DNA from: Gemmatimonadales bacterium
GTDB taxonomy: Bacteria > Gemmatimonadota > Gemmatimonadetes > Gemmatimonadales > GWC2-71-9
Direction: 5' to 3'
Assembly: GCA_013813145.1 (NCBI GenBank)
Contig: JACCSE010000582.1
Span: 1-6,805, forward strand
Length of the DNA: 6,805 nucleotides
Below, piece after piece: positions 1 to 6,230 of this stretch; position 1 is the stretch's first letter; every line of letters begins with the position of its first letter. A model generated the notes under the pieces. It worked only from the letters and a program-made list of their open reading frames with translations, was not told the DNA's origin and searched no databases. The translations under genes and the position numbers were made by a program.

Positions 1-1310
1 GCGCAGGTCGGCGCGCCACGGGCGGTGACGTACACAGGTTCCCCATCGCGGTTACTCGCTTCCTCAAAGGCGATGAGCTCGCGAGAGCTGCTCCATTGCA
101 TCTGGCGAACCGTCCACCGCCCGGTTACCGGAAGCCCCGCCACCACTACCGATGCGGTTAGAACTCCAGCCGTGATCCTGGAATAAGACACGAAAACTCT
201 TGACGCGATCCAGTCATAGCCATAGCCGATCAGCAGGCACCACAAGGGGACCTGAAACACGACGAGCCGCCCCGCGATAGGATAGGTTCCGTTCAGCGAG
301 GCCGCGGTCATGGCCAGCGACGGACCGGCGAGCATACTAACGCCGATCCAGCCGTGGTCGCGCCCGACCCGTCCGACGCCGATCAGCAGTGGACCAAGGA
401 GGGCTACGAGGAGAAACAGCGCTACTCCCACGACACCAGCGAAGCTCGCCAGAACGGAGCTTTCACCCAGGAAGATCCACAGCAATGATCGGAGGACCAG
501 CACCAATGAATGAGCTAGTTCGTCCGGCGACTGGATTTTGAGGTAGGTATCCTGCCAGAAATCCCGCATGTACGGGTCGTCAATGCCCTTGCGATAGACC
601 GTCAGATATGCCGCGGCGAAGGCACCTCCCCACGCGAGCGCGCCTGCCCCCAATCTGCGTACACGTCTACTCGGCGCAATCGTAGAGTCCGCTGCCAGTG
701 CGCCGCTGATGCCCGCGAGGACAAACACCGCGCTTGCCGAAGCCCAGATACTTACTACACCGGCTAGCAGGAGCTTCGTCCACACGGATTGTTCATTCGG
801 CCGTTCGAGCGCCGGAAGGGCGAGGAGTACCAGTCCGACCGTGACCAGCGCATCCACGCCGTAGGGCTTCGCCTCGTTGGAATAAAACACCATCGCCGGG
901 GCGAACCCGGCGAGCGCCACCGCGATCATCGTACTCGTTCGGTTAAACAGTCGCTCGCCTACGTGCCAGACAAGGTAGGGAACAAGGAGCCCCGCGACGA
1001 AAGGCACGATTCGAAGGCTGGCTTCATTCACACCACCGATCAAAACAGCGAGAGACTCGGACCATAGAAAGACCGGAGGGGCGACCTGGCTGTAGTACAA
1101 CGGCTCCAGGAGCTCGAGGGGCGAGCGGATTGCTACGCTCAACGCGAGCATGGCCTCGTCAGTCCAGAGTGCCCGTCCGGCAGTGTACTGCTGAATCCGG
1201 ATGACCGCGCTCACCGCGAGTAGAGTTGCAAGCACGAGTTGCTCCGTGCGCGACATCTGCAAGGACGGGCGCCCGGCCCGCGGTGGGTCCGCCTCGCTCC
1301 CCCTAATCAC
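1..1310 (-). CDS. GT39-like GT-C membrane glycosyltransferase, 3' end cut by window
   Basis: This is the last gene of the operon; its C-terminus lies beyond base 1, and the frame is open throughout. It is a polytopic inner-membrane protein expected to transfer a sugar from a polyprenyl-phosphate donor to an acceptor on the outer face. Numbered from the ATG at 1256, the first hydrophobic segment (about 7-21) is followed by the W-T-D-E-A motif (D33, E34), matching the acidic pair in the first external loop of GT39/PMT/ArnT enzymes. Next come YYSQVAPPVFLW (54-65) and YSNEAKPYG (125-133), the usual GT39 blocks, then more hydrophobic segments. It is clearly paralogous to its upstream neighbour. 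Two starts are possible: GTG at 1310, overlapping the upstream stop as GTGA, or ATG at 1256, where the alignment with the paralog begins. Neither has a good Shine-Dalgarno. The family is fairly sure; donor and acceptor are unknown. Confidence 0.85.
   Translation of the reverse strand, partial: MIRGSEADPPRAGRPSLQMSRTEQLVLATLLAVSAVIRIQQYTAGRALWTDEAMLALSVAIRSPLELLEPLYYSQVAPPVFLWSESLAVLIGGVNEASLRIVPFVAGLLVPYLVWHVGERLFNRTSTMIAVALAGFAPAMVFYSNEAKPYGVDALVTVGLVLLALPALERPNEQSVWTKLLLAGVVSIWASASAVFVLAGISGALAADSTIAPSRRVRRLGAGALAWGGAFAAAYLTVYRKGIDDPYMRDFWQDTYLKIQSPDELAHSLVLVLRSLLWIFLGESSVLASFAGVVGVALFLLVALLGPLLIGVGRVGRDHGWIGVSMLAGPSLAMTAASLNGTYPIAGRLVVFQVPLWCLLIGYGYDWIASRVFVSYSRITAGVLTASVVVAGLPVTGRWTVRQMQWSSSRELIAFEEASNRDGEPVYVTARGAPTC
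1307..1310 (-). other. GTGA stop/start overlap between the two GT-C genes
   Basis: The stop TGA (1309-1307) of the first GT-C gene overlaps an in-frame GTG (1310-1308) of the second. Using it adds 18 residues before the ATG at 1256. The same GTGA arrangement occurs one junction upstream, which supports coupling but does not prove it. Confidence 0.5.
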
Positions 1311-3058
1311 GGAAATTCGTAGCGTGCCAGGACGATTCCCCGAAGCACCAGGCTGTGCGTTTGATGGCCGCCCGCTCGCTCAACGGCGTCCAGCAGCTCG
1401 ATTTCGGGACCATAGGGGGTTTTGAGAAGGACCCAGACTCCAGGGGCCGCCGCTGCCTGGATCCGGGCGCTCTCGTTTGTCAACCAGCCTCGGTCCGTGC
1501 GAGTCTCAGGGTTACCCTCTCCGGCTCGAAGCTCGATGCCGGTCGCGAGCCCGAGGATTTCGTCGCCGGTGCTCGAGGGCCAGATCAGGTCCACCCCGGT
1601 CCCCATAGGCACAGAGTCCCGACTGGGCGCGTTCTCGAAGGATGGCCCACCCGGACGGGCGACGCGGTTCAGCAGGGCCAGCCGCGGGCGATCAGGGTTG
1701 TTCCAATCGGTCGTGTAGTAGGTCCATTCAGGGATACTGGCCGGAGAGATGTAGATAGGCTCGCCCCCCCTGCGCTCGGGATGGCTGGCGCTGATCAGGG
1801 TGCGAGCGGACGCACGTTTCGCTATCCCGGTCAGACAAGCAGTGAGGAAAGGCGGGAAAAGAACGAGTGCCACCACGATCCCATGTGCTGTGCGCTGTCG
1901 GGATGAGCGTGAGTAGGAGAACGCTGCTGCGATTCCTGCACCGACGAGAAGCGCTAGCAGAGGCAGGGCGAAGAGCATAAGCCGGCGCGAGAAGGGATAA
2001 AAGCCCGCAATCGAGGCGCCGGCAGCCAGCAGTATGGGGCCGACCACGGCCACCGCCGCCGAGGGGCCTCCGGCCTGGCGGAGCCGAGCGAATCCCACAG
2101 ATGCGTAGGTTGCTAATCCGATAGTCGTAAAAAGGACGAGCGTATCACGAATGATGTCGCCGGACGTAGCGTGTATCTCTTCTGGAAGGCCGCCCCACAG
2201 CAGGCCCCGCATGACCCTGAAGAATTGTGAAGCCGCATCAGGGTTCTCGGGTGTCAGGAACGCTGGCTCCCAAAACCGCTGCATGTAGGGATTCTGAGAG
2301 GCGTAGCGGTACACGAGGCCGTAGGCCAATAGGTACGAACATCCCCACAGGGCAGCCGCCTTCAAAGCGACCTTATACCCCCAACCGCCGGGCCCCGACC
2401 ACCTGAGGCCAAGCGCACCCACGATGGAGACCAGGACGAAGCCGGCCGGCGCCGATGCCCACGGTGCAACCATACCCCCTAGGAGTAGCCACCTTATCGA
2501 TCCGGACGTCGGTGCTCTCAGCACGTCGAACGTCAACTTGATGAGAACGAGGGTCACGAACGCTTCGAGGCCATACTGTTTAGCAGTCGCGGAATACTGA
2601 ACCAAGCCCGGAGACATGGCCAGGAGGCTGGTTGCGATCGCGGCCGCGGGTGGACCGATCGGGTGGCGGAGCGCAGGATAGCTGAGGAGAAGCGTGCCGA
2701 TCCCCGAAGCCAGCGCCACTGCCCGTAGCGCGAACTCGCCAGGGCCAAAGAGATCCGTAAGTGCCTTCACCGACCAGAGGAACATGATCGGTGCGCTCTG
2801 ATCGTGGTCGAGCGGCGGCAACAGGTCTAGGTAGGAGCGAGACAGCACATTCACAGCAACTCTAGCTTCATCCATGATCACTGAGTTGTTGGTCAGATAC
2901 AGCACGAGACGAAGGGAGGCACCTATACCAATCATCGCTGCGAGCAGCCGTAGTGAGGCGCTCGAGAGAGTCATGGCCTCGCCGGGCGAGGGGCGTGTTC
3001 TGGTGCGGGTCCGAGAGAGTGAGAGTATTCGGGAACCTCGGAGGATGCGCAAGCTCAC
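1307..3058 (-). CDS. GT39-like GT-C membrane glycosyltransferase, complete
   Basis: This complete 583-residue polytopic membrane protein is predicted to transfer a lipid-linked sugar on the periplasmic side of the membrane. A basic N-terminal tail (S-R-T-R-T-R-T-R near residues 16-23) precedes the first hydrophobic segment (about 33-55). The external-loop motif M-D-E-A (D63, E64) follows, then LDHDQSAPIMFLW (83-95), then YSATAKQYGLEA (155-166), all typical of GT39-like proteins. Several further hydrophobic segments run to about residue 417. The last 166 residues are mostly polar, with blocks EPIYIS and WTYYTTDW, and probably form an external domain. The GTG start at 3058 overlaps the methyltransferase stop as GTGA. 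An alternative ATG at 2974 (residue 29) has GAGG only 2 bases upstream and matches where the paralog alignment begins, giving 555 residues. The substrate is not predictable; the family assignment is confident and the start is not. Confidence 0.88.
   Translation of the reverse strand: MSLRILRGSRILSLSRTRTRTRPSPGEAMTLSSASLRLLAAMIGIGASLRLVLYLTNNSVIMDEARVAVNVLSRSYLDLLPPLDHDQSAPIMFLWSVKALTDLFGPGEFALRAVALASGIGTLLLSYPALRHPIGPPAAAIATSLLAMSPGLVQYSATAKQYGLEAFVTLVLIKLTFDVLRAPTSGSIRWLLLGGMVAPWASAPAGFVLVSIVGALGLRWSGPGGWGYKVALKAAALWGCSYLLAYGLVYRYASQNPYMQRFWEPAFLTPENPDAASQFFRVMRGLLWGGLPEEIHATSGDIIRDTLVLFTTIGLATYASVGFARLRQAGGPSAAVAVVGPILLAAGASIAGFYPFSRRLMLFALPLLALLVGAGIAAAFSYSRSSRQRTAHGIVVALVLFPPFLTACLTGIAKRASARTLISASHPERRGGEPIYISPASIPEWTYYTTDWNNPDRPRLALLNRVARPGGPSFENAPSRDSVPMGTGVDLIWPSSTGDEILGLATGIELRAGEGNPETRTDRGWLTNESARIQAAAAPGVWVLLKTPYGPEIELLDAVERAGGHQTHSLVLRGIVLARYEFP
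3055..3058 (-). other. GTGA stop/start overlap, methyltransferase to GT-C gene
   Basis: The methyltransferase stop TGA (3057-3055) overlaps an in-frame GTG (3058-3056) of the GT-C gene. If used, it couples the two genes and adds a 28-residue basic tail; if not, translation starts at the ATG at 2974 after an 80-base gap. Confidence 0.55.
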
Positions 3059-3810
3059 ACTCGAGTAGCGATGCTGATTACGGACTGCCCGAAGGGCAGC
3101 TTGAAATGGTCCTCAACTTGAAGGAAAGGAACGAGTGCGTCGAAACAGCGGACCTGTACAGCGGCGAGATGAGGGCGACGGAGTACCCGTGCGTTGAACC
3201 ACCAGCCGAGTGCGCCCACGATATTGAAGTAAAACACTCGCTGCACCAGAAAACCGGCTTGGGCGAGTCGATCCCTGAGGACCGATGAGGTATAACGACG
3301 GAAATGACCGAGTTCCTGATCCAGCGTGCCATGTAGCACCGGAAGTGCCGGCACCAGCATGATGAAGCGGCCTCCGGAGGGAATGAGAGTTCGTATCGTA
3401 CGCAGCGCCCCGAGGTCATCCTGGACGTGCTCGATGACGTTCAGCGCGACGATTGTGTCGAGACCATAACCCTGAAACCGGTCCGCCGCGTGTGAGTCGG
3501 GAAGCTCCAGCTGCTCTACCGCCACATGGGCCTTGGCGGCGAATCTCCTACGAAGTATTTGCAGGTAACCGCTATCCCTATCCGTCAGCACAAGGCGATC
3601 TCGAGGCGCCCTGAGCAGCAGCTCCGACATATTGCCGATCCCGGCCCCAATCTCGCAGACGCGAGAGCCAACGTAGGGCGCGATCCTCTGGTACTGCCAA
3701 GAATTGTAGCGGCGCGCCTCTTCCATGATCCTGAGCGTTTCGAGGCCGACCGCATCTTCTGGTGCCCGGCCCCCGTTCGCGAGCGAGGAGCGATGACCCT
3801 CCGTGCTCAT
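3055..3810 (-). CDS. Class I SAM-dependent methyltransferase
   Basis: This 251-residue soluble protein has the Rossmann-type methyltransferase layout. The SAM-binding motif I is V-C-E-I-G-A-G-I-G-N (51-60). An acidic residue at the end of strand 2 (LVLTDRD, D77 or D79) would bind the ribose hydroxyls. The post-motif block D-T-I-V-A-L-N-V-I-E-H-V (118-129) is typical of the Methyltransf_11/23 group. The later stretch with HGTLDQELGHFRRY is commonly seen in methyltransferases within surface-glycan clusters. The ATG at 3810 overlaps the stop of the GT2 gene as ATGA, implying translational coupling. Its stop overlaps the possible GTG start of the downstream GT-C gene. Position between a lipid-sugar synthase and two GT-C enzymes suggests that it methylates a sugar or lipid intermediate, but this is inference; the acceptor is unknown. 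Confidence 0.92.
   Translation of the reverse strand: MSTEGHRSSLANGGRAPEDAVGLETLRIMEEARRYNSWQYQRIAPYVGSRVCEIGAGIGNMSELLLRAPRDRLVLTDRDSGYLQILRRRFAAKAHVAVEQLELPDSHAADRFQGYGLDTIVALNVIEHVQDDLGALRTIRTLIPSGGRFIMLVPALPVLHGTLDQELGHFRRYTSSVLRDRLAQAGFLVQRVFYFNIVGALGWWFNARVLRRPHLAAVQVRCFDALVPFLQVEDHFKLPFGQSVISIATRV
3807..3810 (-). other. ATGA stop/start overlap, GT2 to methyltransferase
   Basis: Read on the minus strand, the four bases ATGA contain the methyltransferase ATG (3810-3808) and the GT2 stop TGA (3809-3807). No strong Shine-Dalgarno precedes it, so reinitiation by ribosomes finishing the GT2 gene is likely. Confidence 0.85.
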
Positions 3811-4565
3811 TTTGAATCCCGCGAGCGCGCTGCAGGCGCTGCAATCTCATGGCGATCGGGAGTAGGTGACACGGAGCGATGAGGAAAGAGATTGAAGCGT
3901 ACCACATGCCATACGGCGGCGAGGCCATCCCGCCAGGTGATCTTCTTCCCTTCAGCATAGGTCCGCCCGGAATAGGAGATGCCGATCTCCCATATTCTCG
4001 CGTTCGCCTGGGCCAGGCGGGCCGTAATCTCCGGCTCGAACCCAAATCGGTCGCTGGTCAGGACGAGGGATTTCATCAGCGGCGCCCGAACCATCTTGTA
4101 GCAGGTTTCCATGTCCGTAAGATTCAGATTGGAGAACATGTTCGAGCTCAGAGTGAGGAGCCGGTTGCCGACGGAGTGCCAGAAGTAGAGCACCCGTCGG
4201 TCGCCCCCCAGAAACCGCGAACCGAATACCGCGTCAGCTTTTCCGGATTGAATCAACTCCAGCATCCGAGGAAACTCCGCCGGATCGTACTCGAGGTCCG
4301 CGTCCTGTACTACTATGACGTCCCCGTTCGCCGCCGCGATTCCAGCTCTGATCGCGGCGCCTTTGCCGCGGTTCACGTCTTGGTGGAGCAGCAGGTCCAC
4401 CAAACCTTCGCCCCTCAGCCGCTCCAGGATGCGTGCCGAGTTATCGGTGGAGGCGTCATTGACTGCGATGATCTCGACGTTTAGCGGCAACGCACGAACC
4501 CGCGCTGCCAGATCCGCCACCGTCCTCTCCTCATTGTAGACCGGAATTATTACGGTCAGGCGCAT
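3807..4565 (-). CDS. Family 2 glycosyltransferase, polyprenyl-phosphate sugar synthase (DPM1-like)
   Basis: This 252-residue cytoplasmic GT-A enzyme is likely to transfer a sugar from a nucleotide donor to polyprenyl phosphate. Motifs in order: VIIPVYNEE (5-13, nucleotide-binding start), VNDASTDNS (35-43), NRGKGAAIRAG (65-75), the metal-binding Q-D-A-D (87-90, DxD-type), GSRFLGG (115-121), T-D-M-E-T-C-Y-K (150-157), RFGFEPEITARLA (173-185) and Y-S-G-R-T-Y-A-E-G-K-K (198-208). The combination is that of the DPM/DPG-synthase-like subgroup. No trailing membrane segments are visible, unlike GtrB-type relatives. The ATG at 4565 is chosen because VIIPVYNEE should lie a few residues from the N-terminus; the frame stays open upstream to 4775, but that part overlaps the preceding gene and has no family motifs. 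The start has only a weak GGAC-type upstream signal. It probably supplies the donor for the downstream GT-C enzymes. Confidence 0.93.
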   Translation of the reverse strand: MRLTVIIPVYNEERTVADLAARVRALPLNVEIIAVNDASTDNSARILERLRGEGLVDLLLHQDVNRGKGAAIRAGIAAANGDVIVVQDADLEYDPAEFPRMLELIQSGKADAVFGSRFLGGDRRVLYFWHSVGNRLLTLSSNMFSNLNLTDMETCYKMVRAPLMKSLVLTSDRFGFEPEITARLAQANARIWEIGISYSGRTYAEGKKITWRDGLAAVWHVVRFNLFPHRSVSPTPDRHEIAAPAARSRDSK

Positions 4566-4606
4566 CTGGTCCGTTGTAGACGGAAGGTTCGGAAAGGTGG
4601 TCGGCG
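4566..4606. other. 41-base spacer between the sulfatase-like gene and the GT2 gene
   Basis: The spacing is short enough for cotranscription. On the minus strand it holds only a GGAC a few bases before the GT2 ATG as a possible weak ribosome binding site. No terminator hairpin or promoter is evident. Confidence 0.5.
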
Positions 4607-6151
4607 TCAGAAGTCGCGACACTTGTCGCCCTCCGATGCGTTCGCCAAGCTGTCCAACAGGGTCCGTGCCCTCTCCACCGGGGCACGGTCTCCGATTGCA
4701 GCGTCGATGATTCTGCCGATGCTCATCAGGCAGAACTCCCCGCTCACGCTCACCGGAGAATCCTGGCCCGGCCACTTGATCAGCAGGGGGACCCAGCGTA
4801 CCCTCTCCAGCGCCCTCGCCTCAGGATTGGGGTCGAGCTTCCAGCTGTGATCTGACGTCACCACGACCAGAGCAGAATCCAGTTTGCCGGAGCTACGGAG
4901 GGTGTCCAGGAACCGGCCGAGCACTGTGTCCAAGTATTGAAAGTGTCGATGCTGGTCGGCCACAGTTCCTTCCATGCGGTGGCCGGGAAAAGCCCCGCGG
5001 TAACTCCCGTCCGGGTTGAAGATGAAAGGGGCGTGCGGCACCGGGAAGTGGAAGAAGGCGAGCGTGTTCGGGGGGGACGTTCGAGCGACCTGGAGTGCTT
5101 CGGCCTCGATCAGCCCCTCGAGCGCGAACCAGTTGTCACTGAAAGCTCCCGCAAACTGCGCTCGCCAGAGTGCTTGACTCGCCGGATCTGGTAGAAACTG
5201 AAGGTTCGCCCACAGCAGGTCCCACAGGCGGGCGGCCCCGCGCCGCTTCACCACCTGCGGATAGGCCCGGCAGAAATCGAGGTCGTCCCCAACCAGACCG
5301 GCATAGGGCAGATACCAGCCAACCAGGGCCGTCCGATAGTCCCGGGATCCCGCGGACCGGAAGAGATTGGGCCGCATCTCCGCGCGCACGGTGCGGCCGC
5401 CGACGCGCCAATCGGCGGTGCCATCATTGACCAGGACCAGCCCGCTTTCCTGATACAACATCCTGGGAATCGATTTGTACGTCTCACTCGCGGGCGCATG
5501 CGCGTTCGAGTAGACGAACGAGCGCTCCGCCAATCCCCGTAGGCGGGCCAGCTGGGGGAGAAACTGGTTCCCTGCCCACGAACGCTCCATCGACCACTCG
5601 TCGAACACGAGGATGAACACGGACCGAGCGCTTGGCTCTGGTGCGGGTCCAACACTGCCCGCGCCACATTCCCGCCAGGAGCGCCACGAAAGCATCTGCA
5701 CGAAGAGGATCAGCGGCAGCGGAGCGAACACGAGACAGGTTCTTACCGCGACACGCGTCACAAGGGGCTCCGCGCGCATGAAGCCGATGAGCCCCATCCC
5801 AGCCACGGCGAGCGAGGCAACGCCAGCGCTTGCCAAGGGTTGCTCGGCGTTGGGCAGCAGGACAAAGCTCACGGCGAGCTGCCCAACCACGAGCAGGAAG
5901 GCCAGCCGCAAGGCTAGTGTGGCCCGCCGCCCGCCCAGCCGCCGCAGCACCTCGGCCATCGCCACGAGCGCCAGGCTGACGATGACCACGGCGGCGATGA
6001 GATAAAAGGCGTCACTTCGCTGCCAGTGGTAGAGATAGCGATTACCCGGGCTGCTCCATGAGGCGATCTGCCGGCCGAAGAACACGGTGGCCACCGTGAG
6101 CGCGAGAACAATGCGTTTTGCCGAGGAGAGTTCAGGATCTGGACTAGCCAT
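4607..6151 (-). CDS. Membrane-anchored sulfatase/alkaline-phosphatase superfamily protein
   Basis: This 514-residue protein has an N-terminal membrane domain with about four or five hydrophobic segments (roughly 14-29, 47-68, 80-99, 106-125, 131-154) and a C-terminal catalytic domain facing outward. Superfamily signatures: VFILVFDEWS (178-187; D184 and E185 as metal ligands), ASETYKSIP (221-229; T224 the probable nucleophile), H-F-P-V-P-H-A-P-F (368-376) and V-V-V-T-S-D-H-S-W-K (429-438; D434, H435 as metal ligands). The C/S-x-P-x-R motif of formylglycine sulfatases is not seen, so a phosphatase or phospho-substituent transferase role, as in LtaS- or EptA-like proteins, is more plausible than sulfate hydrolysis. 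The ATG at 6151 is preferred over an in-frame TTG at 6169 because GGAGG lies 9 bases before it. It is followed after 41 bases by the GT2 gene. Substrate unknown. Confidence 0.88.
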   Translation of the reverse strand: MASPDPELSSAKRIVLALTVATVFFGRQIASWSSPGNRYLYHWQRSDAFYLIAAVVIVSLALVAMAEVLRRLGGRRATLALRLAFLLVVGQLAVSFVLLPNAEQPLASAGVASLAVAGMGLIGFMRAEPLVTRVAVRTCLVFAPLPLILFVQMLSWRSWRECGAGSVGPAPEPSARSVFILVFDEWSMERSWAGNQFLPQLARLRGLAERSFVYSNAHAPASETYKSIPRMLYQESGLVLVNDGTADWRVGGRTVRAEMRPNLFRSAGSRDYRTALVGWYLPYAGLVGDDLDFCRAYPQVVKRRGAARLWDLLWANLQFLPDPASQALWRAQFAGAFSDNWFALEGLIEAEALQVARTSPPNTLAFFHFPVPHAPFIFNPDGSYRGAFPGHRMEGTVADQHRHFQYLDTVLGRFLDTLRSSGKLDSALVVVTSDHSWKLDPNPEARALERVRWVPLLIKWPGQDSPVSVSGEFCLMSIGRIIDAAIGDRAPVERARTLLDSLANASEGDKCRDF

Positions 6152-6230
6152 CCACGCTCGCCTCCGCAATGCCAGCGAACTCGAAGGGCTTACTCGCGCT
6201 CGGAATCAAGGCTTCAGCTAGCACCACCAG
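6152..6230. other. 79-base spacer between the cysteine-repeat gene and the sulfatase-like gene
   Basis: This is the longest gene-free stretch in the window. Apart from the ribosome binding site at 6161-6165, I see no convincing promoter hexamers, no GC hairpin followed by a T run on the minus strand, and no repeat. A short CCAG/CTGG inverted repeat at 6227-6239, spanning the upstream gene's end, is too weak to call a terminator. Whether transcription continues from the upstream gene cannot be decided by eye. Confidence 0.5.
6161..6165 (-). promoter_or_regulatory. Ribosome binding site GGAGG of the sulfatase-like gene
   Basis: On the minus strand GGAGG stands 9 bases before the ATG at 6151. 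It is the only strong Shine-Dalgarno sequence seen at any start in this window, and it excludes the TTG at 6169, which would place the motif inside the coding region. It suggests that this gene is initiated independently rather than by coupling to the gene upstream. Confidence 0.75.

Noticed and set aside
1764..1770. Seven-base homopolymer (G7 on the coding strand) in the complete GT-C gene, and a matching C7 at 5070-5076 in the sulfatase-like gene
   Set aside because: Considered as slippage or phase-variation tracts, but seven-base runs are expected occasionally at this G+C content and both frames read through with conserved motifs on each side.
1355..1906. Plus-strand open frame of 183 codons
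   Set aside because: It lies wholly inside the GT-C gene on the other strand, has no recognisable domain and no good ribosome binding site. The opposing gene has clear family motifs.
3085..3099. Perfect 6-bp inverted repeat CTGCCC-GAA-GGGCAG
   Set aside because: It lies inside the methyltransferase C-terminal coding region (K-L-P-F-G-Q), has only a 3-base loop and no T run after it on the minus strand, so a terminator is unlikely. Chance in G+C-rich coding DNA explains it.
3879..4484. Plus-strand open frame of 201 codons
   Set aside because: It is antisense to the GT2 gene, whose catalytic motifs fix the real frame. Its arginine-rich, motif-free translation is typical of a shadow frame in G+C-rich DNA.
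4566..4775. Possible 70-residue N-terminal extension of the GT2 enzyme
   Set aside because: It would overlap the end of the sulfatase-like gene by over 150 bases, and the family's first motif normally sits right at the N-terminus, as it does with the ATG at 4565.
5613..6005. Plus-strand open frame of 130 codons rich in Ser, Thr, Ala and Arg
   Set aside because: It is antisense to the membrane domain of the sulfatase-like gene, and the biased composition mirrors hydrophobic codons read in reverse.
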